Positions 35,134-46,646 of a DNA stretch of 64,000 nt are shown piece by piece. Source of the DNA: Chlorokybus atmophyticus (Eukaryota > Streptophyta > Chlorokybophyceae > Chlorokybales > Chlorokybaceae). The translations under genes and the position numbers were made by a program. Where the stretch lies: the NCBI GenBank assembly GCA_009103225.1, contig RHPI01000193.1:675088-739087 (forward strand), in the 5' to 3' direction. The notes below the pieces were generated by a model. That model was given only the letters and a program-made list of their open reading frames with translations. It did no database searches and was not told where the DNA came from. Positions within the stretch are counted from its first letter, which is position 1. Every line of letters begins with the position of its first letter.

Positions 35134-37000
35134 ATCGTGTGTTGTTTTCTGTGCGGGTTTGCATCTGTAAATAGTGTATACATGTGGTGGCTTGCAGTCA
35201 GGAGCAGCTGAAGGTTGTTGTAGTTTTCAGATCTTCAGAGTATAATCGTGTGCAGAAGGAAAATAAGAACATGGAAGTTGCTTAGTAGACACGTTAATAC
35301 AATACTATTAATAGTCTGTTTTAGACACTGTCCCAGTTACGTGGAGTGTAATGTGGTGATAACTTGATGCCAGCATAGGTTGCTGCATGATGGGAGACGA
35401 GTATGACATTACAATTCATAAGCTCGCATGTAACTTGCCACACACAGCATTGCAAGATATCATGACTTTCCGACAACATGTATGTAGTACTACTACATAA
35501 TATGCATGTATGTAGCATGCGGCTATCGGTTGGGTACTCTAATAATATCTCCATAATGTGGGTACTCTATTAATATCTCCATAATATCTCCATCTAATAA
35601 TGTGCTTCGCAGTTTGTTCTTGTCATTGAAGCTTCTCATAAACTGCTTAAACTGTCCGCTGCCCATAGCTACTAGCTGAAGCATTGCTATTTATCAACCT
35701 GAGGCTACCTAAGGGTCTTAGCTCCAAGTCCTAGCGGTCTTAATTGAAGGGTCTGACTTCAAAATGGTCGTAAGTATTCCCATGCGCGCGGTGCTTACCT
35801 TTGCCTTGGCCCCGTAACTCATGCTTATCGTTGTGCATGCTTGCATGGCTTAATACTATCATGATCATGATTGGCTATGCCTACAATACAATATTCTAAG
35901 ATGCCATCATTTCGTTTGCGCACAAAGCCAGAACCCAATAGTTTATGTTGCAGTAAAAACCAATGCTGTTCACTACAACTTAAGAATGTAACTCTTACTC
36001 GAATCTGATACAGCAGGCTGTAACCACTCCGTCGTACAAGTTGCGCATTTATATGCAACCATCCCCATCTAAAAAGCCAGCTATGTAAGCAAGTTCACTC
36101 TCCTTAATTATATTCATATTTATTTTACTAATCTTCCCTCGGTATTACTATTTGGCTTTTTTATTCTTAAATGTCAAATCTTTCAAATGCAATGCAACGC
36201 ATTTAATAAGACTCGGCAATTATGAATCGTCAATTGTGCCGTGCGTTTGAAGCACTGAAATTGCAATTATTGCTGTAAATTACAATAATCACTTGTAGCA
36301 TAATAACGAATGCATCCACCGTTCCTAACCAATCTGAAACGTTTTGTATATTGTAGATAAGCAACTCGTATTCTTTTGTTGTTACTTAAATCAACATGTA
36401 TTGAGTGTTTACGAGAAATAATGATGCAATGACAATTGATTGCAGTTTATACAAATAATAATATCACAATACGGGATGGATATACCCTTATGATACATAA
36501 TTGCATGTAACACGCAATTGTTGTGCAGGTTTCCATATTAAATTGCGTCAACAACGACGTTATTACAACTACAATAAAACAAACATGCAGCACTTACAAT
36601 TTGTGAATATCAAAAGGATGATTATTGATAATAAGAGCAAGTACAATATCTAATTTAACAGCATACTCATAGGTATATTGTAACATATCAATGTGTAAAA
36701 AGGTGCGTTATGGTTCATGAAAAGAAAATGTCAATTTGGTACATGCTGTAAAGTGTCCTGCAAGTGTATGACCAACACGAGTTATGTATTATAACAGTAT
36801 ACATATGCTTTGATTCACGCGCGGCCGAAACAATAACACATCACATTTCTTCAGTTGAAGGATTTATGTCGTTTTCCTCGCTACTATTGCTGAATACGCC
36901 TTGTCTACCATCAAATACTGAACATACTTGAACATTGGACACATTTCACACACAAATAATCATGAAACACACATTTCACACTCATTGTTGGTAGCTTTTC
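35134..37000. other. AT-rich intergenic DNA, no gene seen
   Basis: The first ~60 bases match the aquaporin 3' flank. The rest is AT-rich with a duplicated TAATATCTCCATAATnTGGGTACTCT-like segment near 35535-35590. No coding or RNA gene is supported. Confidence 0.6.
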
Positions 37001-38015
37001 AGCTTATAGCCTTCCTCAGTGGTACTGCCGCGTGCATCATGCGATCGCAGGCGCAGACTCTGCGGTATAACGCGGTTCAAACGCGTATCACGCTGTTCGT
37101 TACAAATCTGTTCCGTCCTCGACACCGTTTGGTCGACGCGGCAATCCGCGTGCGCTTGTAAGTATAGGCCCAACGGGTGGGTCGTGCTGATCCGCAAAGT
37201 CTAGACCGGGTGTTGCTTGTTGACCCGGAAGCAGGGCGGGAAGATAACTGTGCCACTCGCAGCACGATGTGCGTTGACTCGACACCGACGACGCTCGTCC
37301 TCATCAGCTTGCGTCCCGTCGTCAGTGTCTATACCACTGCGCCCCTTGTCGTTACGCACAGAGGATCCACCGTGGCGGTGCTGGCGCTCAGCGCGTCAGG
37401 TCAATAGCTGCCACGGAGGCGGTCTTATCGACACGCGTAACCGGCTGCAGTCAGGTCGGTTGAGTTCTTGGCACCGGCTTTGGACAGCCGATTCCGCCTG
37501 TGTGCAGGCAGAAAGCGTCTGAGGACCTGCCTCTGACCATAGGCACGCTTGTAAGACCCAGAGCCCACGTCACCGTGACTGAGCACCAACCTCGGTTAGC
37601 GGACGCACGCGCGGAGGCAACCGACGCTTCGCGGCAGCACAGTTATACGCGTGCTGGTGGCTTTTTGGGTATCAACTGTATTGGCGCGGCGCCTCTTTTG
37701 GTATGAGCCCCTTTTGGTATGAGGGGGCCCTTTTTGTTACCAGGCGGCCCCCTTATGACGCCTAACGTCGTCAGCGAACGTGTCTAACCGGGTTCGGTCA
37801 GAAACAAACCACAAGGGGCCGCGAGCATACGACACAGCGGCATGCGTTGCAGTCATGGATGAGTATGCCGATGTGGCAAAGGTGGCAAGGGGCGAGACGC
37901 ACTCCCATCTCATGCTCATCCGCATTCTGGGCGGAGAGGATCGGCACGCAGTTGACGAACGTTAGTTTCTTAGCTAGGGGCGCAGCGCACTTGGCTCACA
38001 GGCTCCGCATGGCTC
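37001..38015. other. GC-rich block of unknown nature
   Basis: Composition changes sharply at about 37010 from AT-rich to CpG-rich sequence. Short open frames occur on both strands, none with a recognisable motif. It ends directly before the first ATG of the PEPCK gene and may include its promoter or leader. Confidence 0.4.
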
Positions 38016-40634
38016 ATGGCTATTAGGGGGTGCTGGGCAGGCAGGCAGAGGTCAGTGTTGTCGTCGGCGTCGTCGGCGTCGGGGTTGTCGTCCTCATCGT
38101 CTGTGCAAAGGGAGGGAGGCGGTGTCCTATGCTTCCCCTCGCGGGGCTCAGCGAAGAGGCAGGCGCGATCAGCTGTGACGAACCCCCCGAGGTGCTGTAA
38201 CACCGGCGCTGAAGAGCGCGTTGTGCTGAGGGCTTCTTCATCCAAGGTGAAGGCAGGCGGGCACTACAGGCTTGAGCGGGAGCAGCAGCTGCAAGCAGTG
38301 TCGCACAAGCGGCGCCAGCATACCAACAACATGACGGCTAGCAGCAACCAGAACCAAAGCAGCACCAGCAACTCTGTCCTCACTGCCCACTCCATGGACC
38401 TCAGCAAATACGGCATACGCTGCAAAAATGTCATGCGCAACCCCTGCGCTGGGAGGTGAGCCCGACTTGCACTGGTGCAATGTGTTGATGTTAGCCTGTT
38501 ACTGTCTTGGCTATTGTGAGATTGAGGTGCTCGAGCAGATTTGCTTATGTTTTGCCTGTTTTCTGCAGCTTGTTAGTATAATTTTCGCATCGAGTCTTTG
38601 CTAGGTTGTGGTGCAATCTTTGTCATTATTGTACTCTGGGTTCAGTGTGGTAGAGATTGTCAGCTACTGAGCTTGGGTCTGACTTCACTGGTTGCTAGAC
38701 TGTACGAGGATGCGCTGCGCTACGATGGTGCCAGCGTCACCTCTACTGGAGCCTTGGCAACACTGTCATTTGCAAAGACTGGACGCAGTCCCAAGGACAA
38801 GCGCATTGTTGATCACCCCGAGAGCCACGACGACATCTGGTAAGTTGTAGTCAGGAGCTGACGCCAGCTTATCAGGTCTCTGCAGCCCCATGTTGTCCTG
38901 CAAGTATTGGAACCAAGTGCTCACAGCACTTGGCTTGTGCAGGTGGGGGAATGTCAACATTCCGCTTGGCGATGAGTCTTTCCAAGTGAACAAGCGCAGG
39001 GCTTGTGACTACCTTAGCGTTTGCGAGAGGGTGTACGTTATCGATGGCTATGGCGGGTGGGATCCTGCCTACCGCGTCAAGGTACTGCGGCGGTACCCAG
39101 CAAATTATTTTGCTGGTGTGTAGTGAAGGTTGTGCTTACAGCCTCGCTTGCAGGTCCGCGTCATCTCCTCGCGGCCGTACCACGCGCTCTTCATGCAGAA
39201 CATGATGATTCGTCCAAACCACCAAGAACTAATGGAGGACTTCTCGACTGTAGATTACGTGATCTACAATGCTGGCGAATTCTTCGCGGATCCCAGCACC
39301 CCTGGCATGACCTCGGAAACCAGTGTCGCACTCAACTTGGAGGCTGGCGAGCTGGTCATCCTTGGCACACAGTACGCCGGGGAGATGAAGAAGGGCCTCT
39401 TTACGATCATGAACTACCTGATGCCCAAGTATGGTGTGCTTTCTATGCACGCCTCCGCCAATGAAGATCCCAACACCAAGGACATCGCTGTTTTCTTTGG
39501 TCTGTCTGGCACTGGCAAGACCACTCTGTCTGCCGATCCTCGCCGCATGCTGATCGGTGATGATGAGATCTGCTGGACGGACACTGGCGTCTTCAACATC
39601 GAGGGCGGGTATGAAAGCGTTGTATAGTGAACTAGTTTGTTATCGCTGCTGTGCCATGTGCTGAACCAAATGTTGCGGTGCTGTGACAGATGTTATGCCA
39701 AGTGCATAGACCTGTCCGCTGAGAAGGAGCCTGAGATATTTGGAGCTGTGAAGTTTGGCACTGTTGTGGAGAATACTGTTCAAGATCCAGACACTGGTAT
39801 GACAGACTACCACGATACGTCCATCACTGAGAATACCAGGGCCAGCTATCCCATAGAGTTCATCCCCAATGCCAAGATTCCCTGCATTGGCGGTCACCCC
39901 AAGTAAGCAGTGCTTGCAGCGCGCATTTGCCTGCACTGTGTTGGAACGACACCTGATATTGACTTTACTGCAGGAACGTTGTCTTCCTGGCTTGTGATGC
40001 CTTTGGTGTGTTGCCGCCTATCAGCAAGTTGACGGCAGAGCAGGCCATGTACCACTTTATCAGTGGCTACAGTGCCAAGGTTGCTGGCACAGAGGTCGGC
40101 GTCACTGAGCCCACTGCCACCTTCTCAGCATGCTTCGGTGCCCCCTTCATGGTCTGGCATCCAGCTGTGTATGCTGAGCTGCTTGCGAAGAAGATGAAGT
40201 TCCATGGTGCCAAGGCCTGGCTGGTGAACACTGGTTGGAGTGGTGGCTCCTATGGTGTTGGCTCGCGCATGAAGCTGGGCTACACGCGCGCCATTGTCAA
40301 CGCCATCCATGCCGGTCTGCTGGATGATGTCGAGACTGTCATAGACCCTGTCTTTGGCGTGGAGGTGCCCACTTCCTGCCCTGGGGTCCCATCGGAGGTT
40401 CTCATTCCCCGCAATGCCTGGAAGGACAAGTCCGAGTACCAGCTGACTGCCACCAAGCTGGCCCGTCTGTTCATTGAGAACTTCCAGCAGTTCGCTGAAG
40501 GAGCCAGCTCCGCAGTGCGAGCGGCTGGGCCCAAGGCAGTACTGGAGAGCACATCTCCAAAGGACATCACCATCCCCAAGAAGTATTATGGCAGCCCGGT
40601 TCAGAAACCCATCCACGTCCGCGCTGCTGCGTGA
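38016..40634 (+). CDS. PCK: Phosphoenolpyruvate carboxykinase (ATP)
   Basis: Six exons give 682 aa: 38016-38455, 38699-38839, 38943-39081, 39154-39608, 39690-39902, 39974-40634. The enzyme converts oxaloacetate plus ATP to PEP, ADP and CO2, at the start of gluconeogenesis. Diagnostic segments are [20 protein letters not shown], the IYNAGEF oxaloacetate region, the P-loop [11 protein letters not shown], the metal-binding [26 protein letters not shown] and [12 protein letters not shown]. The ATP-type P-loop separates it from GTP-type enzymes. Residues 1-146 form a poorly conserved Ser/Gln/Asn-rich N-terminal extension, as in plant forms. ATG 38016 is the first in frame; ATG 38332 would also work. 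It is convergent with OMA1. The usual site is cytosol. Confidence 0.97.
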
Positions 40635-41752
40635 ACCCCCAAGCTCCTGGGGAATGTATGTTTGCGCATGCAAGGAGCAGTTGCCGCGCACGTTTAGAGA
40701 GCCTCAATTTTTTGCCCACAGCCTTCAGCTGTGTCTACCATAGGAAGTGTAGTCGCCCAGTGTCACACTATGCTACACTAGTTAGTGCCGTTAGTGCTGC
40801 GCTAGGGTAAGCCCCTAGTTTGTGCATTCTAAACCTTGTTAGCACAGCTGGACTAGATAACTAGTTGCTGTTGCTTTGCATGCTGTGCAGCATGCAGTAC
40901 TTTGATTGTTGGTGGTACTGCAATGCTGTTGATGTCTCAATCAATGCGGTCAACAACTTGGTAACCGAGTAGGGTAGTAGACATGCCATACAACACAAGT
41001 GCCGCAGCAAACAAACACTACTACCAGTAGGTAGATGCGCAGTGATTGTGCAGACAGTATTCATCATATGCAAGCGTTGCAACGAAGTGTACGAACAATT
41101 ACTGTAAGCGTAGTAACTCTAAGTAGAGACAACTAACTCAAAAAGTTGGCATTAACACTGCTGGGGGAGAATCTTGTATACTGTAAGCGTAGTAACTTTG
41201 AGTAGAGACAACTGACTCGATTCAAAAGTTGGCAGTGTTACTGCTGGGCGAACTTTGTATGCTTTGCATCACTAGAAGTTTGTACTGGGTGAAGTGTGTG
41301 GCAAATTGAATTTCCTTGCAACCTCATGAAGCGCGCGTAGGTGTTTTGCATCATACCCTCTTCTGTACACTAACATGATAGTCACATCAACACTGTAATG
41401 TCGTGCAGATGCTGTCGCTGCCTGGTTGGTGATCCTTAGCCAATACACCTCGACAACTGTTGCTGATGCCCTGCCAGTGCTGTTGCAACAGCATCGCTCA
41501 GATAGTCAGTTTGCCCTGATTGTAGGCAATAAGCCAGCCACTTCGGCAAATGCCTTCCTCACAATGTTGATAGCGCTGCATATCATCTGTCCACAGGCTT
41601 ACGCAAGAAGAACACTCCAGCTCAAAACGCAAAAAAAAAGTGCAAGTTCTGTACCTGCTTGGCCAACACTGTACACGCAGCGTTGTGTTGTTGTTCCACA
41701 TCTGACCTACACTGTACACGATCTATCATATCAACAAACGTACTCAAACACA
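40635..41752. other. Convergent 3' region of PEPCK and OMA1
   Basis: No gene is supported. It contains a tandem duplication of 79 bp (41101-41179 and 41180-41263, sharing ACTGTAAGCGTAGTAACT and GTAGAGACAACT). The last part overlaps the OMA1 3' UTR. Confidence 0.6.
41101..41263. repeat. 79-bp tandem duplication
   Basis: Two adjacent copies differ by scattered substitutions and a few inserted bases in the second. They lie between the 3' ends of PEPCK and OMA1. Confidence 0.8.
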
Positions 41753-44700
41753 TTATGAAAACACGCTATCGTCGTCTCTCAACGAGCCGGTGTCCTCCAC
41801 CGGTACAACGATAACAACGTCATCTTCACGCGCGCCAGGCAATTTGAACAACCGCCTGTGTCCAAAAGAAAACAACAGTCAGCACATACAACTGAAGACA
41901 ATGGCTTTGCTCCACTGGTCCACTTACTTGATGCTATCCCATGTTTCTGAACAATCGCTGTCTTCATAAATCTGCAGCGCTTTTTGCATCAGCGCCGGGG
42001 AACTGAGCTGCTTTATACGAGCCCTGCGTGAATTCATGTAAGTGCATGCACGTGCATGTGTTTGCATGCACGAGTGTGTCTGCGTGCGTGTGTGCGTGGG
42101 CGTGCGCACATGCAAGCACGAATGTGCGCATGCGTTCTTGTTCATGTGAGCTTATGACTGCGTATGCATGTGCGTGAGCGCGTGTGTGCACGTGTGAGCA
42201 CAAACATGTAAGGTATATGTGCATGCATATGTGCGCATGGCTCTGTGTGCCCACACATGCGCACATATGCATGCACATACACCTTACCATCAATGTCTCC
42301 TCATCCACCAAAGGTCCACTTACTCGTTGCTCGGGTGAGTGCTGAGGAAGTCCGGCATGTGGCCCCCGCCCGTCACTGCCCTCGACACCTTATCCAGCTT
42401 CACGAACACGTGCGGCGCCACGCGCGGGTCGTAACACGCCGCCGCCATCACTTGCACGCCGATCGCGTCCGCCTCCAACTCGCACCTTACGGCAATCACC
42501 ATGTAACGCATTGAGTGTAGGAAAGCCACTGTTATTGCCTTGAGCAACGGCAGAGTGTTGAGTGTCTACAATAGTGCGATACAGTGTAGCAAACTACATA
42601 TAGCTTCTGCTAAAGTCTCTTCATACGATCGGTGTGTTTGAGAATGATACATGGCAACAACAGACTCAACTATACAAGGTAACAAGGGATGTGATTACGT
42701 GTGCGTCTCCGTTCTCCAAGTACAGTGCATTGAACTATTACATAGCACACTCTAGCATGCTGTTGGACGGCATGATACAATTGTGCATGGCAGCAAAGGG
42801 CTTACTGGCGTGAGAAGCGGAGTGAGCCAATGACGCCGAGCGTGTAGAGGTCAATGCCAAACACGACCCATATGAGCATGGAGAGGCCCGTTAGAAGGAT
42901 CCGCCACGAGGCGATCTCCACGTTGTGCCGCGCGATCACATGGGCCACCTGGAGTATGACATAGGGGCATTGATGTGATATACTTGTTGTGCTTGTGCTA
43001 ACATTAACGCAAGTGCAATCCCCTCTTCCCCCCCCCCCCTCTCACTCTCACTGTGTCTCAACCGTGCCTTGCCTCGTGTGACATGATTGTCGCCAGCTCG
43101 TCATCCTCGGGAAAAACTTTGATCAGGCCGGTGAAGCAGCAGATCTGCGTTGCACACGTTCATGTATTTGTGAGTGCGCGCGTGCGCGGACGCATGCGAC
43201 GTAGAACCAATCAAGCTAGCCGGAAAAAAACAGTTCGCTGACATACCTTTCCACCAGGCAGGGCGAATGCGTTGATGACCGGCGAGTCCACAACAACAAA
43301 TTCCCACTCCTGACACACCACTACATAACATCAACACACGCGTGCGTGCGCACGTGAGACATATGGCCGTGTGTACACATACCAGATTGCGCATGTGTGG
43401 CGGTACGGGCACATCACCCGCCCCCTTGCCTGTAGTGGCGGCCTGCGTGTAATGACATGAGATGGGTGCTAGCAGCAATGATGTCGCTCGCTCACCCACA
43501 TTATGACCCACCTTGGCTATGCGGGTCCCTATCACCGCCACACGCTTCGTCCACGGGTGTCCCGCCGGCAACAACGGCCCCATCTTGCCCGATTTGACCT
43601 GCACAAAACCCAACACTTGTCACACATCCCACCTCGCTCACACTTGCGTGCATATACTCACACGCACGCACATACGCTCGTGCAAGTGCATGCGTCCACA
43701 CGTACACACACACGCACATACGCACGCAAGCATGCCCACCTACCCAACCACCCACAAACACGCGCACGCAAGCACGTGCGTACGCATACACACAAGGTCA
43801 CGTACCCACGCACGCATGCACGCAGAGACGCACATTCTCTTTCACTCGCACACACTCCCACACTCACATTCATCTCCCACTCGTGCTGCGCCAGCTTGAC
43901 GTCCGTCTCCGGTCTGAACGCGACGAAGTGCTTGCGTCCCGTGTACGGCACGGGCTCCAGGTGCGTGTAGTAGTAGATGCCGCTGCCGGTCACGACCACA
44001 CCGAGGGTGATCAACGTGCGACGCATGCGCTCATCGCCCTGCAGACAGTAGTAGTGAGTTACTGCATGCTTGTACTTCTACACGTATGCTTTGCATACAT
44101 GCAGATCCTACTTGCGTATACCAAGATGCGTATGCGCATTCTAATCAGCAAACATACATGTATATTTCTGTATACAGCGTGCATAAGCTGCCTTGTACCA
44201 AGTGGCTCACAAGCGAGCTAAGTGAATGACTTGTATGAACATCGGAAGCTTCTTGCAACGTGTAGCTGCTATACTGTTTACGTGTTCTTGCATGGAGCGC
44301 ATGCATACTCTTGCATGCGATCCATGCAAGAGTATGCATGCATGCATTCGCTTGCATGCATCGCATGCAACGCTGTGGGATTTTACTATACAACAACCGA
44401 CACACACTCACGCCGGAGCCTTTACTGAAGTGTGTGTATCCTCTAGCGTCGGTATATTTACGCCTGATCTGGCTGCCAGGAACCCAGTTGGCGCCAGGCC
44501 AGAAGTGTCGGCGCAGCCTGACCGTGCCTCCCACCAGGCCGAAGTCCGTGCCATACTGCTCCCTCAGCACCGCCCTGACGGTGTTCTTGGGGTGGACAAG
44601 GGAGGTCAACACCTGGCAACGCCTAACGGAGGCGGCAGCGGCGGCAGCGGCGGCGGAGGAGGAGGAGAGGTGGTTGGCGGCGCCTGCCTGCGATGCCTCT

Positions 44701-44783
44701 GTGCCAAATACCCGCCGCAAGCTGGCGCTAGAGGCAAAGTTTGAGACCAGCTGGCCGAGACGCCCGCGGGCCGGCGCCGCCAT
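41753..44783 (-). CDS. OMA1: OMA1-type mitochondrial inner-membrane metalloprotease (M48)
   Basis: Ten exons give 442 aa: 44783-44412, 44038-43868, 43598-43512, 43442-43383, 43309-43247, 43144-43073, 42948-42806, 42485-42324, 42023-41928, 41855-41753. OMA1 is a stress-activated zinc protease that cleaves inner-membrane proteins such as OPA1-type dynamins. The basic, Ser/Ala-rich N-terminus looks like a mitochondrial presequence. A helix follows (LITLGVVVTGSGIYYY). The zinc site is HEVAH (residues 274-278), with the downstream ligand in CELEADAIG and the family motif FLSTHPSNEARI. A second hydrophobic stretch (LSMLIWVVFGIDLY) lies between them. The HEVAH codons are split by an intron whose donor is GC (GAG|GCAAGG); only this splice keeps both frame and motif. 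Confidence 0.93.
44299..44341. repeat. Perfect 19-bp inverted repeat with 5-base loop
   Basis: Arms are 44299-44317 and 44323-44341, with loop CGATC. It lies in the first intron of OMA1, in a GCATGC-rich stretch. Confidence 0.9.
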
Positions 44784-44940
44784 GATGCTGGGCCGGCCTG
44801 GCCTGGCCTGGCGTTAACGCCCAGGCTAGAGTCTGGCCTGGGTGCCTTTCAGTCCAAAAATGCAGTAAACAAGAAAGAGGGTCACCGCATCCCAGCGCTA
44901 ACAAAATATAATATATAACTTACCACCGTTAAGCCACGCT

Positions 44941-45012
44941 GGTTCCATGATCTAGTGGTTATGATGTCAGACTCTGAATCTGAATGCCCGAGTTCAAACC
45001 TCGGTGGAACCT
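44941..45012 (+). tRNA. tRNA-Gln (CUG anticodon)
   Basis: A 72-nt cloverleaf. The acceptor stem GGTTCCA pairs with TGGAACC. The anticodon stem is TCAGA/TCTGA with loop CTCTGAA, anticodon CTG at 44974-44976. The T stem is CCGAG/CTCGG with loop TTCAAAC (TTC as in the TΨC arm). The discriminator is T. No intron is present and CCA is not encoded, as expected for a nuclear gene. It closely resembles plant tRNA-Gln. Confidence 0.95.
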
Positions 45013-45100
45013 TGGAGATCATGCCCTCAAGATGAGGGTGCACACCTGATGCGGCTTTTGCTCTTGATGCTGGCAAGCCTTTACTTATTTCTTAGCACAT

Positions 45101-45772
45101 TGTCCGCACGTTGGGTGGCAACTTGCTTCTCGGCTTTCGGTTCACATTATCCAGAGCACATTATGAACGACAATGTTATGCCAACATGGCAGTGTCAAGT
45201 GCTTGTCAAGTTAACCAAAAAAGCACAAACAACACGTGCTACAATAAGCCGTAATTGATAAATGTTGATAAATGACGCAATTTCCTAACCACCTGTATAG
45301 CGTGGATCTGAGGCATTATCACTTGAGATATTGACTTTTATCTATTACAATTAACATGCTTTATGATGTATGCAAGACAATGGCCACAACATCATATTAT
45401 GATGCCGTGTGAATGCTAAGCAAAACCCACATGTTTATTGGGTTCGTTGGGTGGCAACTTGCTTCTCGGCTTGCAATTCACATTATTCAAAGCACATTAT
45501 GAATGACAATGTTATACCAACATGGCAATGTCAAGTGCTTGTCAAGTCAACCAAAAAAACACAAGCAACACGTGCCACATGATAAGCCGTATTATAAATG
45601 TTAGCAAATGGCGAGCAATTTCATAACCACTTGTATAGCGTGGATTTGCGGCATAATGAATTGAATCTATTACGATGACCATGCTTTATAATGTATACAA
45701 GACAATAGCCACAATGACATCATATCATGATGCCGTGTAAATGCTGAGCAAAACCCATATGTTCATTATAAC
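45101..45772. repeat. Two ~330-bp direct repeats
   Basis: Copy 1 is about 45101-45440 and copy 2 about 45446-45772. Shared landmarks in order are GTTGGGTGGCAACTTGCTTC, GCACATTATGAA, CAAGTGCTTGTCAAGT, TGTATAGCGTGGAT, and GATGCCGTGT before GCAAAACCCA. They have no coding potential and are possibly a non-autonomous mobile repeat. Confidence 0.85.
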
Positions 45773-45956
45773 ATTATTTTGTATTATGTTGTGTTGCAAG
45801 TTTGCTTCCATGCATGATTGTGACATGATGTGCACTACATCATGTACAAAAATGCATGGAAGCAAACTTGCAACACAACATAATGTTATAATGAACATAT
45901 GGGTTTTGCTCAGCATTTACACGGCACGGTGTGCACTACATCATGTACAAAAATGC
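45731..45956. repeat. Fold-back structure overlapping the second direct repeat
   Basis: The left arm (45731-45815) and right arm (45852-45926) are inverted copies. They differ mainly by a 10-bp insertion in the left arm. A 27-bp segment from the loop (45829-45855) is repeated directly after the right arm (45930-45956). Confidence 0.9.
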
Positions 45957-46646
45957 CTTGCTGTCCATGCTAGTGAGTGCTTGCATGCGTACTTGCATGC
46001 TCCGGCCCATATAAAAAGCCTATATACACAACGCTGTAGGGTAATTACATATCCCCCTTGTATAGATGAATGTTTTCGTGCATTCCCCAACGTTGCTAAT
46101 CAAGCTGTACTGATGTCGAGAGCATCCGTTGAGTACAACACACGCATATATCGCATTACGCTTGAGTTATAATGCAGTGGAGAGCGATGTCTAGAGGGCC
46201 CGACTCTGCGCAGTTGCAACCACCTTAAAATGTGCAATGCTTGTGTTAACAAGGATTTCACTATGCCTTGGTAGGATTGAATATGCTGGTAGTGACACAT
46301 CTGACGATGACATCACCAATATACCTGGCCTCTTGAGTAATTGTGCTCGCTGATGCGGTGGGTATGTGCTTCTGAATGACTAGCTTGGCCTCATTGCATA
46401 ACAAGAGCTCCACCAACTGACATGCACAAGTGCAGTGGTTACGCAAAACCACTTTTGCAAATGACACAGTGCAAGAATTCTGGATGCAGCCTGCGGCATG
46501 TTACAATCACCATGTAGTGACCTGACTTCCTAAGTAATGCCAGAGGGTTGCAACTGGACAAACAGTCTGTACATCAACCAATATGGTTACAGCAGTGTAC
46601 TGCCACATGTCATGCTTACATATATATTCAGCTCAAACGCACTTCA
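45957..46646. other. Intergenic DNA downstream of PYD1
   Basis: No gene is supported. The last part is probably the PYD1 3' UTR. Confidence 0.5.

Noticed and set aside
41426-41758. A 110-aa open frame between PEPCK and OMA1
   Set aside because: No family resemblance, and it overlaps the OMA1 3' end on the opposite strand.
42300-42335. A GC-AG donor after THPSNE in OMA1
   Set aside because: On re-reading the strand, the donor is a normal GTAAGT after AAC GA, and it joins in frame to ARIKQL.
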